NCBI GenBank assembly: GCA_018222695.1
Contig: JAAEZV010000096.1
Coordinates: 1-6,400 of the forward strand
Source of the DNA: Gammaproteobacteria bacterium
GTDB lineage: Bacteria; Pseudomonadota; Gammaproteobacteria; Pseudomonadales; Halieaceae
DNA: 6,400 bases
Reading direction: 5' to 3'
Shown: piece by piece, positions 1 to 6,080 of the stretch
Layout of the letters: each line of letters starts with the position of its first letter
How positions within the stretch are numbered: the stretch's first letter is position 1
Made by a program: the position numbers and the translations under genes
The notes under the pieces: model-generated
The model's database searches: none
The model's input: only the letters and a program-made list of their open reading frames with translations
Told to the model about the DNA's origin: nothing

Positions 1-1
1 T

Positions 2-349
2 CAGTCGCTGGCTCCAGGTGTCAAGTTCGCGCTGGATGACTTTGGCAGTGGCCTGAGTAACCTCAACAGACTCAGAATGTGGAATATCAGTGTCCTCAAG
101 TTAGACATCCAGCTGATATCAGGCTTAGACCAAGACACGAAAGGACAAATCTTGTTGCGAAATCTTAGGCAAATGGCATCTGATCTAGACATACTGCTGG
201 TTGCTGAGGGTGTAGAAACAAAGGAAGAAGAAGAGGTACTCCTGGATATGGACATATACCTTCAGCAAGGTTTTCTGCGTGCCGCACCAATGAGCATAGA
301 AGCCTTTACTTCAACTCACTATTTAACAACATCCGCAGGAGAAGAATGA
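2..349 (+). CDS. EAL-domain protein, C-terminal part (5' end outside window)
   Basis: The reading frame is open from the left window edge to a TGA at 347-349 and gives 115 residues of the C-terminal half of an EAL domain. EAL domains hydrolyse cyclic-di-GMP to pGpG. Visible family landmarks, in order, are DDFGSG (about residues 13-18; DDFGTG is usual), LKLD (34-37, with the conserved lysine), AEGVET (68-73, with the conserved glutamate) and QQGF (88-91) followed by a proline. The catalytic residues expected in this half are therefore kept. The EAL motif itself and any sensor or GGDEF domain lie to the left and cannot be judged. The stop overlaps the next gene's ATG, so the two are probably cotranscribed. 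GC content of positions 1-345 is about 46% by hand count, clearly below the following genes, with several AGA, AGG, ATA and TTA codons. The family call is secure; enzymatic activity is inferred. Confidence 0.88.
   Translation, partial: QSLAPGVKFALDDFGSGLSNLNRLRMWNISVLKLDIQLISGLDQDTKGQILLRNLRQMASDLDILLVAEGVETKEEEEVLLDMDIYLQQGFLRAAPMSIEAFTSTHYLTTSAGEE
337..341 (+). promoter_or_regulatory. Shine-Dalgarno site before tandem ATG codons of cysteine synthase
   Basis: AGGAG lies inside the last codons of the EAL gene. It is 4 bases from the first ATG (346) and 7 bases from the second, adjacent in-frame ATG (349). Normal spacing favours the second ATG, whereas the ATGA overlap with the EAL stop uses the first. 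The protein differs by only one methionine. Confidence 0.7.
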
Positions 350-1398
350 TGCGCGGTAAATTTCAGAACATCGTCGAGACCGTGGGTGACACACCCATCG
401 TCAAAATCAATCACCTTGCCCCGGATCACGTGACCATGTGGGCAAAGATCGAGGCCTTTAACCCCCTAGGGTCCGTCAAAGACCGACTGGCCATGGGCAT
501 CATCGAGACGGCAGAAGCCTCAGGTGAGTTAAAGCCGGGGCAGACCGTGATCGAGGCGACCTCCGGTAACACCGGTATTGGGCTGGCAATGGTGTGCGCG
601 GCAAAGGGCTACCCATTTGTCTCGGTGATGGTGGAGACGTTCTCGGTTGAGCGCCGCAAACTGATGCGCTTTCTGGGTGCCAAGGTCATTCTGACGCCCA
701 AAGAAGAGAAAGGCATGGGCATGGTCACCAAGTGCCGGGAGCTGGCGGAAGCCAATGGCTGGTTTATGGCACGACAATTTGAAAACCCCGCCAATGCCGA
801 TATCCACGAGCGCACCACAGCGCGCGAGATCATGGATGCCTTCGAGGGCGAGCAGCTCGATTACTTCGTCTCGGGTTATGGCACCGGTGGCACCATGACA
901 GGTGTGGCCCGTGTGCTTCGTGCGGAGCGACCGGGAACTAGGATCATTACCACTGAGCCCGATGGTGCGGCGCTGCTGTCTGATGGTCGGGCGCAGGAGC
1001 GCCGGGAGGATGGTTCTGCCAGTGGCAGCCACCCCGCCTGGGCACCTCACATGATTCAGGGCTGGACACCCGATTTCATTCCGCTGGTCGCTCAGGAATC
1101 CATCGACAAGGGTTATATCGACGAAGTGGTCCCGGTGTCGGCGGATACCTCGTTTGCCACCGCGCAAGCGCTGGCGCAAAAAGAAGGCATCTTTTGCGGT
1201 ATCTCCTGCGGTGCCACGTTTGCCGCGGCACTGGATGTGGCGCAGCGCGCCGCGCCGGGCTCTGTGATCTTGTGCATGCTGCCCGACACCGGGGAGCGAT
1301 ACCTGTCTACCCCACTATTTGGTGATATCGAAGCCGAAATGACCGAGGAAGAGTGGACACTGGCGCGCTCGACACCCAGCGCCGTGTTGGCAACATAA
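346..1398 (+). CDS. cysK: Cysteine synthase (O-acetylserine sulfhydrylase), PLP-dependent
   Basis: This 350-residue protein is a fold-type II PLP enzyme of the cysteine synthase/cystathionine beta-synthase family. Such enzymes convert O-acetylserine and sulfide to cysteine and acetate in the cytoplasm. Visible motifs are NPLGSVKDR (39-47, with K45 the expected Schiff-base lysine), TSGNTG (72-77, substrate carboxylate loop), GTGGT (179-183, PLP phosphate loop), GISCGA (285-290, cofactor-ring region; the second serine of the usual GISSGA is cysteine) and PDTGERYL (313-320). It is somewhat longer than typical CysK (about 310-325 residues). Part of the extra length is a charged insert near 213-232, before the HMIQGWTPDF segment. 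The start at 346 overlaps the EAL stop as ATGA; 349 is the alternative. The Rid gene follows 2 bases after the stop. CysK rather than CysM is the likelier subtype, but sequence reading alone cannot settle it, and a cystathionine beta-synthase-like role is not excluded. Confidence 0.9.
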   Translation: MMRGKFQNIVETVGDTPIVKINHLAPDHVTMWAKIEAFNPLGSVKDRLAMGIIETAEASGELKPGQTVIEATSGNTGIGLAMVCAAKGYPFVSVMVETFSVERRKLMRFLGAKVILTPKEEKGMGMVTKCRELAEANGWFMARQFENPANADIHERTTAREIMDAFEGEQLDYFVSGYGTGGTMTGVARVLRAERPGTRIITTEPDGAALLSDGRAQERREDGSASGSHPAWAPHMIQGWTPDFIPLVAQESIDKGYIDEVVPVSADTSFATAQALAQKEGIFCGISCGATFAAALDVAQRAAPGSVILCMLPDTGERYLSTPLFGDIEAEMTEEEWTLARSTPSAVLAT

Positions 1399-1400
1399 AA

Positions 1401-1787
1401 GTGTCTATCGAACCGATCCAGCTTGACCCTGATCCGCTAGCGGCCTACCGGATATCGCCCGGCTTCAAGGCGCATGGCATGCTCTATTTGTCAGGGCACG
1501 CCGCTATCAGCGAGTCCGGGGAACTGGTTGGTATCGGCGACTTTGACGCGCAGGCTGAGGCAACGTTCGAATCATTGGGCAGAACCCTTCGGGCCGGCGG
1601 ATCAGATTTATCCCAAGTGATTAAAGTGACGATTTATCTGACCGACATGTCTCACTTTGACAAGATCGTGGCGCTGCGGGAGAAATGGTTCACAGAACCC
1701 TATCCCGCCGACACCATTGTCGAAGTGAACTCCTTGGCATTGCCCGAGCTGATGATCGAAATAGAAGCGATCGCTGCAGCCAAATGA
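1401..1787 (+). CDS. Rid (YjgF/YER057c/UK114) family protein lacking the RidA catalytic arginine
   Basis: From GTG 1401 the product is 128 residues, the normal Rid-family length. Family landmarks are LYLSGHAAI (28-36), GDFDAQAEATF (46-56), VIKVTIYLTDMSHF (73-86), YPADTIVEV (101-109) and IEIEAIA (119-125). Canonical RidA deaminates reactive enamines/imines such as 2-aminoacrylate in the cytoplasm, using an arginine (Arg105 in E. coli, in a PARSxVEV context). Here that position is Asp104, so classical RidA imine deaminase activity is unlikely and the protein probably belongs to one of the arginine-less Rid subgroups, whose functions are largely unknown. The glutamate in the terminal EIEAIA motif is kept. 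I chose GTG 1401 because it lies 2 bases after the cysteine synthase stop and gives standard length. An upstream in-frame GTG at 1353 would add 16 unconserved-looking residues. There is no clear Shine-Dalgarno site, so translational coupling to the upstream gene is likely. Confidence 0.88.
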   Translation: MSIEPIQLDPDPLAAYRISPGFKAHGMLYLSGHAAISESGELVGIGDFDAQAEATFESLGRTLRAGGSDLSQVIKVTIYLTDMSHFDKIVALREKWFTEPYPADTIVEVNSLALPELMIEIEAIAAAK

Positions 1788-1852
1788 CTCTCTTTATCTT
1801 CCCCAACTGATTCATCGCCAAAAGCGCTGATCCACCACCAAGCGTGCGCGTA

Positions 1853-1875
1853 TTCACACTATGCTCATGTGTGAA
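1853..1875 (+). repeat. Perfect 7-bp inverted repeat upstream of the SOUL-family gene
   Basis: TTCACAC (1853-1859) and GTGTGAA (1869-1875) are exact reverse complements separated by 9 bases. The right arm runs into the AAAGGA ribosome binding site (1874-1879) of the gene starting at 1887. It may be an operator, or a small mRNA hairpin limiting ribosome access. The orientation (TCACA first, TGTGA second) is the reverse of a CRP site, and no T-run follows, so it is not an obvious terminator. The spacer begins with TATGCT, a weak -10-like hexamer without a recognisable -35. Confidence 0.45.
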
Positions 1876-1886
1876 AGGACGCACCA

Positions 1887-2486
1887 ATGCCACAGCTGCG
1901 ACATTTCAGTCATATCCGAACGCTATACATCTCTCTCGTCACATCTCTGATGGCTAGCCAAGCTATCGCCATCGAGGAACCCGTTTATCAGGTGGAAAAG
2001 GCCTGGGAGACCGAGCAGATCGAGATCCGGGCGTATGCGCCGAGAGTGATGGCGGTCACGGGTATGGCAGAGGATTCCGACAGCGGCTTCAGAGTGCTGG
2101 CAGGTTATATCTTCGGCGGTAACGCAGAGGAACAAAAAATCGCCATGACCGCGCCCGTGCAACAGAGCATGGCCGGCGAGAAAGAAATGGCCTTTATGAT
2201 GCCCGCCGAATATGCCCTCGAGGATCTCCCCGCACCGGAGGATCAGCGGGTGTCATTTAGGGAAGCACCGGCCTACACCGCCGCGGTGATTCAGTTCAGC
2301 GGCTGGGCCTCGGCAGAAAAGGCGGATGAAAAGTGGCAGCAGTTGCGGGGCTTTCTGATTTCGGAAGGCATCGATATCACTGGCGAGCCCACGCTCAACC
2401 AGTACAACCCACCCTGGACCCTGCCCTTCATGCGCCGCAACGAAATCATTGTGCCGGTTGCCTTTCCCCTCAGCGCGGTGAACTGA
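1887..2486 (+). CDS. Exported SOUL heme-binding family protein
   Basis: The 199-residue product belongs to the SOUL/HBP family. Characteristic segments are IEEPVYQV (29-36), the FRVLAGYIFGGN block followed by KIAMTAPV (about 68-91), a FMMP motif, and NQYNPPWTLPFMRRNEI near the C-terminus. Residues 1-28 form a plausible Sec signal peptide: a positively charged start (R5, R11), a hydrophobic stretch about 13-23, and SQAIA before the predicted cut after A28. The mature form would be about 171 residues in the periplasm or outside the cell. Vertebrate relatives bind heme or tetrapyrroles, but bacterial functions are mostly undefined. The mature part contains no histidine and no cysteine, so heme ligation by those residues is impossible. 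The start has AAAGGA seven bases upstream. The P450 gene follows 85 bases downstream on the same strand; a functional link through heme is possible but unproven. Confidence 0.88.
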   Translation: MPQLRHFSHIRTLYISLVTSLMASQAIAIEEPVYQVEKAWETEQIEIRAYAPRVMAVTGMAEDSDSGFRVLAGYIFGGNAEEQKIAMTAPVQQSMAGEKEMAFMMPAEYALEDLPAPEDQRVSFREAPAYTAAVIQFSGWASAEKADEKWQQLRGFLISEGIDITGEPTLNQYNPPWTLPFMRRNEIIVPVAFPLSAVN

Positions 2487-2510
2487 GCGCTCTCTCACTC
2501 CTTACAGGAG

Positions 2511-2541
2511 TTGCCCAACATCGGTGAGCCATGGCTATACT
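2511..2541 (+). promoter_or_regulatory. Possible promoter for the P450 gene
   Basis: TATACT (2536-2541) matches five of six bases of the sigma-70 -10 consensus. TTGCCC (2511-2516) matches four of six at -35, but the 19-base spacer is longer than ideal. Transcription would begin near 2548, leaving a leader of about 24 bases before the ATG at 2572, which carries a Shine-Dalgarno site. This fits the short P450 start and is incompatible with translation from GTG 2524 on this transcript. It is a sequence-only prediction. Confidence 0.35.
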
Positions 2542-2561
2542 GCAGTCGATATCGGTACGGC

Positions 2562-2566
2562 AGGGA
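2562..2566 (+). promoter_or_regulatory. Shine-Dalgarno site that decides the P450 start
   Basis: AGGGA lies 5 bases before ATG 2572. The only upstream in-frame start, GTG 2524, has its nearest purine-rich site (AGGAG, 2506-2510) 13 bases away, which is too far for efficient initiation. Confidence 0.6.
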
Positions 2567-2571
2567 TACCC

Positions 2572-3834
2572 ATGGCTGAAGACACCACGCCTGAAATGAA
2601 TCTGGCGGACAGCGGGCACATCGAGTGTCCGTACAAGGCTTATGCCTCGCTCCATGAGGCGGGTGGCGTGGGGCGCGACCCTAACATCGGCACCATTGTC
2701 GCGGGGTATGACACCCTCGCGGCGCTTGCCAAGAATACCGGCGTGTACTCGTCTGCCATCACCGAGGATGACCGCGGCCCGCGGCACATGGGCATCAATA
2801 GCGAACCCGTGCAGGACGATGTCGAGGAGATACTGTCCAACGCACACCCCATCGTGAACGCGCTGTTCACTGCCGACCCACCCGAACACACCCGGCATCG
2901 CAAGCTGATCAGCAAAGCACTGAGCCCCCGCAGTGTGCGCGCGTTGGAGCCACAAATACGTGAGATCACCACCGAGCTGATCGATGCGTTTATCGACCGG
3001 GGGTCTGTCGATCTGATCCCCGAATTCGCGGTGCCACTGCCCGTAACGGTGATCGCCGACATTCTCGGCGTGGATCGCGCCGATATCTGGACCTTCAAGC
3101 ACTGGGGCGACCTGATGATCTCAGGCAACATCGATCTGCTGAGTCATGAGCGACGGCGCGAAGTCGCCCACGCCGTGGTCGAACTCCATGACTATTTTGT
3201 GCCCAGAATTGAAGATCGACGCCGCGAGCCAACAGACGATCTGCTCAGCATCATGGTGAATACCGAGGTAGATGGCGAGCCGCCACTGACCACCGAAGAG
3301 CTGCTGCCCATCATCGACCAGATCCTGCTCGCGGGGCATGAAACCACGACCAATCTCATCGGCAATGCCGTGCTGGTGCTGCTCAATGATGACGCGCTGA
3401 TGAACCGGCTGCGCAGCAACCCCGGCGATATCCCAGCCATGGTCGAAGAGGCGCTGCGCTGGGACCCGCCCATCCAGTGCACCTACCGCCGCGCCACTCA
3501 AGATGACCGTATTGAGGGCGTTGAGGTAAAAGCCGGCGAGATGGTGATCCCGATGTGGGCTGGCGCCAACTGGGACCCAGAGGTGTTCCCCAATCCGGAG
3601 CAGTTTGACATCGACCGTCCGACCACCAAGCCACACATGGGCTTTGGCTTTGGTCCCCACTTCTGTGCGGGCGCAGAACTCGCAAGGCTTGAGGCCAAGA
3701 TTGCGTTTGAAGAACTACTGGGGCGGCTTGGCGACATCAAGCTGGATGAGTCAGAGAGTGACCTCTCACACCTACCCAGCTTCGCGTCTCATGGCTACCA
3801 GAAAATCGGTCTGAGTTTCACAAGGATCGACTAA
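2572..3834 (+). CDS. Cytochrome P450 (bacterial, soluble, class I type)
   Basis: From ATG 2572 the product is 420 residues, usual for soluble bacterial P450s, with no membrane anchor. Diagnostic features are the helix C segment with HTRHRKL (106-112), helix I AGHETT (254-259, oxygen-activating acid/threonine pair), the ExxR motif EALR (293-296), a FPNPEQFDIDR segment (339-349) and the heme loop FGFGPHFCAG (358-367), whose C365 is the thiolate ligand. It should be a cytoplasmic heme monooxygenase taking electrons from a ferredoxin and ferredoxin reductase. Neither partner is encoded here, so it must use redox proteins from elsewhere. The substrate cannot be told from sequence; sterols, terpenes, fatty acids and aromatics are all oxidised by relatives. 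A GTG at 2524 would add 16 residues but has poorly placed ribosome binding. The gene ends 61 bases from the convergent DUF47 gene. Confidence 0.95.
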   Translation: MAEDTTPEMNLADSGHIECPYKAYASLHEAGGVGRDPNIGTIVAGYDTLAALAKNTGVYSSAITEDDRGPRHMGINSEPVQDDVEEILSNAHPIVNALFTADPPEHTRHRKLISKALSPRSVRALEPQIREITTELIDAFIDRGSVDLIPEFAVPLPVTVIADILGVDRADIWTFKHWGDLMISGNIDLLSHERRREVAHAVVELHDYFVPRIEDRRREPTDDLLSIMVNTEVDGEPPLTTEELLPIIDQILLAGHETTTNLIGNAVLVLLNDDALMNRLRSNPGDIPAMVEEALRWDPPIQCTYRRATQDDRIEGVEVKAGEMVIPMWAGANWDPEVFPNPEQFDIDRPTTKPHMGFGFGPHFCAGAELARLEAKIAFEELLGRLGDIKLDESESDLSHLPSFASHGYQKIGLSFTRID

Positions 3835-3895
3835 TCAGAGCGTTGTTCGCTGGCGCTGCATTTCTCGGGGGCTATCGCTGGGAAACCAAAAGTCA
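3835..3895. other. Convergent intergenic gap without a recognisable terminator
   Basis: Sixty-one bases separate the stop codons of the P450 gene (+) and the DUF47 gene (-). I see no strong GC-rich stem followed by a T-run in either direction, only a weak AGCG/CGCT pairing just after the P450 stop. Termination is either Rho-dependent or occurs beyond the stop codons, in which case the transcripts would overlap. Confidence 0.4.
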
Positions 3896-4576
3896 TCAGC
3901 TCGTGGCGATAATTTGGGCGCGGTGCGCCACCTTCTCTGCATTGTCGGCAATGTCGCCGATGCCGGCCAGCAACTGATAGAGGAAGATGGCGTCGACCGG
4001 CGACAGCTCAGCCTCGCAATCCCGTAACCTGGCACGCAGTGCCGCTTGGAGATCGTCGCTGCGGCGCTCTCCTGCCTCGACCTGCGAGACAAAATCGAGG
4101 ATGACGTTGGTCTGACGGGTGCCAAAAGCCGAGCGAGACAGCTCTCGCGTGGCACCGATAATTTTTACAACGGTACGGCTCACATCAATGACAACGTCTA
4201 TGAACGCGCTGACGTCACCCGTTAGTGGCGCAGGAAAAGCCAATTGACGGCCCAATGAGATACCCGATACTTCTTTGACGCCGTTGGCCATCTTGTCCTG
4301 AACACGCACCAGTTCAAGCAGGTCTGCCCGGGAGACAGACATCCACAGTCCACGGGGCAAGTTGCTGCGAACATCCTGCTTGAGTTCATCTGCCAAACCC
4401 TCAAATCGGCAGATGTCTTCTCGCACCTCGCCCGCGCGGCCCCAGCGCCCCGCTTGAGCTTCTTCAAAGTACAACGGCAGGCGCTCCACACAATCCACGC
4501 AGACACCAGCATGCCGCTCGAGTAATGCGAGTGGCGAGTTACTAATGACTTCAGAGATTGCGGGTTTGACCGCCAT
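3896..4576 (-). CDS. DUF47 / PhoU-like phosphate transport accessory protein (TIGR00153 type)
   Basis: The 226-residue protein matches the DUF47 family in length and predicted all-helical character. The N-terminal segment SPLALLERHAGVCVDCVERL (14-33) resembles the family's opening helix. Long amphipathic helices with many acidic and basic residues follow, and there is no signal peptide or membrane segment. DUF47 proteins are distant PhoU relatives usually encoded beside PiT phosphate transporters and are thought to modulate them, probably at the inner face of the membrane. Here the gene follows the PiT gene on the same strand after 42 bases, so it is very likely the second gene of that operon. 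The ATG at 4576 has AAGGAG nine bases upstream (4586-4591). Its exact biochemical action is not established for the family. A remote relation to PhoU is family knowledge rather than something I could demonstrate here. Confidence 0.85.
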   Translation of the reverse strand: MAVKPAISEVISNSPLALLERHAGVCVDCVERLPLYFEEAQAGRWGRAGEVREDICRFEGLADELKQDVRSNLPRGLWMSVSRADLLELVRVQDKMANGVKEVSGISLGRQLAFPAPLTGDVSAFIDVVIDVSRTVVKIIGATRELSRSAFGTRQTNVILDFVSQVEAGERRSDDLQAALRARLRDCEAELSPVDAIFLYQLLAGIGDIADNAEKVAHRAQIIATS

Positions 4577-4618
4577 AACACCAAGCTCCTTGCTTTGACT
4601 TTAGCGGGTTATACCTTA

Positions 4619-5896
4619 CTAACCAAAGATCGACCGTAAAATGTAAAAAAAGACAATGGCCAGACCGGCACCGGCGGGTAATGTCACCACCCAGGACGAC
4701 ACAATCGCCCAAATAGTAGGAAGGTGCAGTGCCTCGACACCGCGTGCGAGTCCCACGCCCAGCACCGCCCCCACTAGCGTATGAGTCGTTGAAATCGGCA
4801 AGCCGGTGGCGGATGCCAACACGACGGTCGTCGCTGCCGCCAACTCCGCAGCGAAACCGCGGCTGGGGGTCAATTCCGTAATCTTGCGGCCAATGGTCTG
4901 AATCACACGCCAGCCATAGGTAGACAAACCAAACACAATGCCAACGGCACCCACAGCCAATACCCACCAGGGCATCACGCTAGTCGCCCCGATGGCGCCA
5001 CCCGATTGAACGGTACTGACCACTGCCGCCAATGGCCCGACCGCGTTGGCCACATCATTGGAACCATGAGCGAAAGCCATTGCACAGGCGGTGAAAATCA
5101 TCAAAATGCCGAATACCCGCTCGACGTTTTCGATCGAGTTTTCATCTTCGCCACTGGAGCGAATACGACTCAGCAACACAGCTCCGACTAATGCGACCAG
5201 CACACCGATGCCTGCCGAGAGCACCAGTGCATTGGCAAAGTTCGAACCAAAGCCCAGGTCGGCGTCGAGGCCGACATGCTTGAGCCCTTTGGTCAGGGTG
5301 ACCATAGAGATCATGAAGCCTACCAACCACATGTAGACCGGCACATAGCGCCGCGCCCGAATAAAGGGGTCTTCCTGATCCAGAATGAGTGAGCGCACAG
5401 AGACAAAGAGGGCAAACGCGATACTGCCTGCCAGCAGTGGCGATACCACCCAACTGGCGGCAATCGTGCCGACCTGGCCCCAATCCACTGCGTCGACGGA
5501 TATCCCGACGGCCGCGAACCCCACAATCGCACCCACGATCGAGTGGGTGGTGGAAACCGGCCACCCGTTCAGGCTCGCGATATATAACCAGGTCCCTGCG
5601 GCCAACAGCGCGGAAAGCATCCCGTAAACCAAGAGCTCTGGCGTGTCGCTCATCAGGGCGGGGTCAACTATCCCTTTGCGAATTGTGGACGTTACTTCGC
5701 CCCCCGCAAGGTAAGCGCCGGTAAATTCGAAGATCGCGGCCACCAAAATCGCCTGCTTTAAAGTGAGTGCGCGGGCGCCCACAGACGTGCCCATGGCGTT
5801 AGCCACGTCGTTGGCGCCGATACCCCAGGCCATGAACAGACCAAAGCCGCAGGCCAGCACTAATAGAATTGTCCCGTAGGACCCAATGACATCCAT
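4619..5896 (-). CDS. pit: Inorganic phosphate transporter, PiT family
   Basis: From the ATG at 5896 the product is a 425-residue, strongly hydrophobic inner-membrane protein of the PiT (PF01384) family, importing phosphate (as a metal-phosphate complex in E. coli Pit) driven by an ion gradient. The family's internal duplication is plain: GANDVAN (27-33) and GSNDVAN (278-284) are the paired signature sequences, and GWPVSTTHS (111-119) and GLPISTTHT (365-373) are the paired STTH motifs. About ten hydrophobic segments are visible, with a hydrophilic loop around 171-185 and a short acidic loop around 246-260 between the two halves. The frame continues upstream to 6061, but the extra 55 residues are hydrophilic, unlike the family, and cover the promoter; the Shine-Dalgarno site supports 5896. 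The gene precedes the DUF47 gene as an operon and is divergent from the serine hydrolase gene. A candidate PhoB box lies upstream. Confidence 0.95.
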   Translation of the reverse strand: MDVIGSYGTILLVLACGFGLFMAWGIGANDVANAMGTSVGARALTLKQAILVAAIFEFTGAYLAGGEVTSTIRKGIVDPALMSDTPELLVYGMLSALLAAGTWLYIASLNGWPVSTTHSIVGAIVGFAAVGISVDAVDWGQVGTIAASWVVSPLLAGSIAFALFVSVRSLILDQEDPFIRARRYVPVYMWLVGFMISMVTLTKGLKHVGLDADLGFGSNFANALVLSAGIGVLVALVGAVLLSRIRSSGEDENSIENVERVFGILMIFTACAMAFAHGSNDVANAVGPLAAVVSTVQSGGAIGATSVMPWWVLAVGAVGIVFGLSTYGWRVIQTIGRKITELTPSRGFAAELAAATTVVLASATGLPISTTHTLVGAVLGVGLARGVEALHLPTIWAIVSSWVVTLPAGAGLAIVFFYILRSIFG

Positions 5897-5902
5897 CGGG
5901 TA

Positions 5903-5908
5903 TCCCTC
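5903..5908 (-). promoter_or_regulatory. Shine-Dalgarno site that decides the pit start
   Basis: On the minus strand GAGGGA lies 6 bases before the ATG at 5896. This supports the 425-residue product over the longer open frame from 6061, which would need to be translated through the candidate promoter. Confidence 0.65.
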
Positions 5909-5932
5909 AGAAAATGGTTGATGCGATGTGAC

Positions 5933-5967
5933 AGTATAGGCCGCACAACATGACAGAGATATGAATT
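5933..5967 (-). promoter_or_regulatory. Candidate PhoB-dependent promoter of the pit-DUF47 operon
   Basis: Read on the minus strand, AATTCAT (5967-5961), a 4-base spacer ATCT and CTGTCAT (5956-5950) form an 18-bp Pho-box-like pair with the 11-bp period expected for PhoB dimers. The second unit is a perfect CTGTCAT; the first matches in its TCAT half only. Eleven bases further is TATACT (5938-5933), a five-of-six -10 element. No good -35 hexamer lies at normal spacing, which is typical of PhoB-activated promoters, where the box takes its place. Predicted transcription start is near 5926, giving a leader of about 30 bases. A further CTGTCAC half-site (5934-5928) overlaps the -10 exactly 22 bp from the perfect unit. 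The layout follows established Pho-box architecture, but the direction of control is inference. Confidence 0.5.
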
Positions 5968-5990
5968 CTGGCCCGTCTTGTGTGGGCAAT

Positions 5991-6014
5991 AAGCCACTTT
6001 TCTCTTTTTGGCTT
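5991..6014. repeat. Short inverted repeat in the divergent intergenic region
   Basis: AAGCCA (5991-5996) and TGGCTT (6009-6014) are exact reverse complements around a 12-base pyrimidine-rich spacer. It lies between the pit promoter and the serine hydrolase start and could be an operator for the divergent genes. A 6-bp match over this distance can easily arise by chance. Confidence 0.2.
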
Positions 6015-6080
6015 GGACTGGACATACGGCTGCTTCTGCTCCAGCCTTCGCGGCCACACACAACCAGGCGGGCAACCGTG

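Noticed and set aside
529..1179. 216-residue minus-strand open frame opposite the cysteine synthase gene
   Set aside because: It is antisense to a gene with all family motifs, its translation shows no recognisable domain and is rich in His/Arg in the pattern of a shadow frame in GC-rich DNA.
1353..1400. GTG 1353 as the Rid-family start
   Set aside because: It would overlap the cysteine synthase gene by 46 bases and add 16 residues beyond the normal family length. GTG 1401 gives the expected 128 residues.
1853..1875. CRP binding site
   Set aside because: The half-sites are in the opposite order to the CRP consensus (TGTGA-N6-TCACA) and the spacer is too long.
2524..2571. GTG 2524 as the P450 start
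   Set aside because: The nearest Shine-Dalgarno-like AGGAG is 13 bases away and the added residues do not resemble a P450 N-terminus. ATG 2572 has AGGGA at 5 bases.
2470..3102. 210-residue minus-strand open frame opposite the start of the P450 gene
   Set aside because: It overlaps a certain P450 gene and has no recognisable motif, so it is a shadow. The same holds for the frame at 3121-3660.
4222..4584. 120-residue minus-strand frame overlapping the DUF47 gene
   Set aside because: It is a different frame on the same strand inside a gene with correct start, ribosome site and family match, and its translation has no recognisable domain.
5897..6061. N-terminal extension of the phosphate transporter to the ATG at 6061
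   Set aside because: The 55 added residues are hydrophilic, unlike the family, and lie over the candidate promoter. A good Shine-Dalgarno site serves the ATG at 5896.
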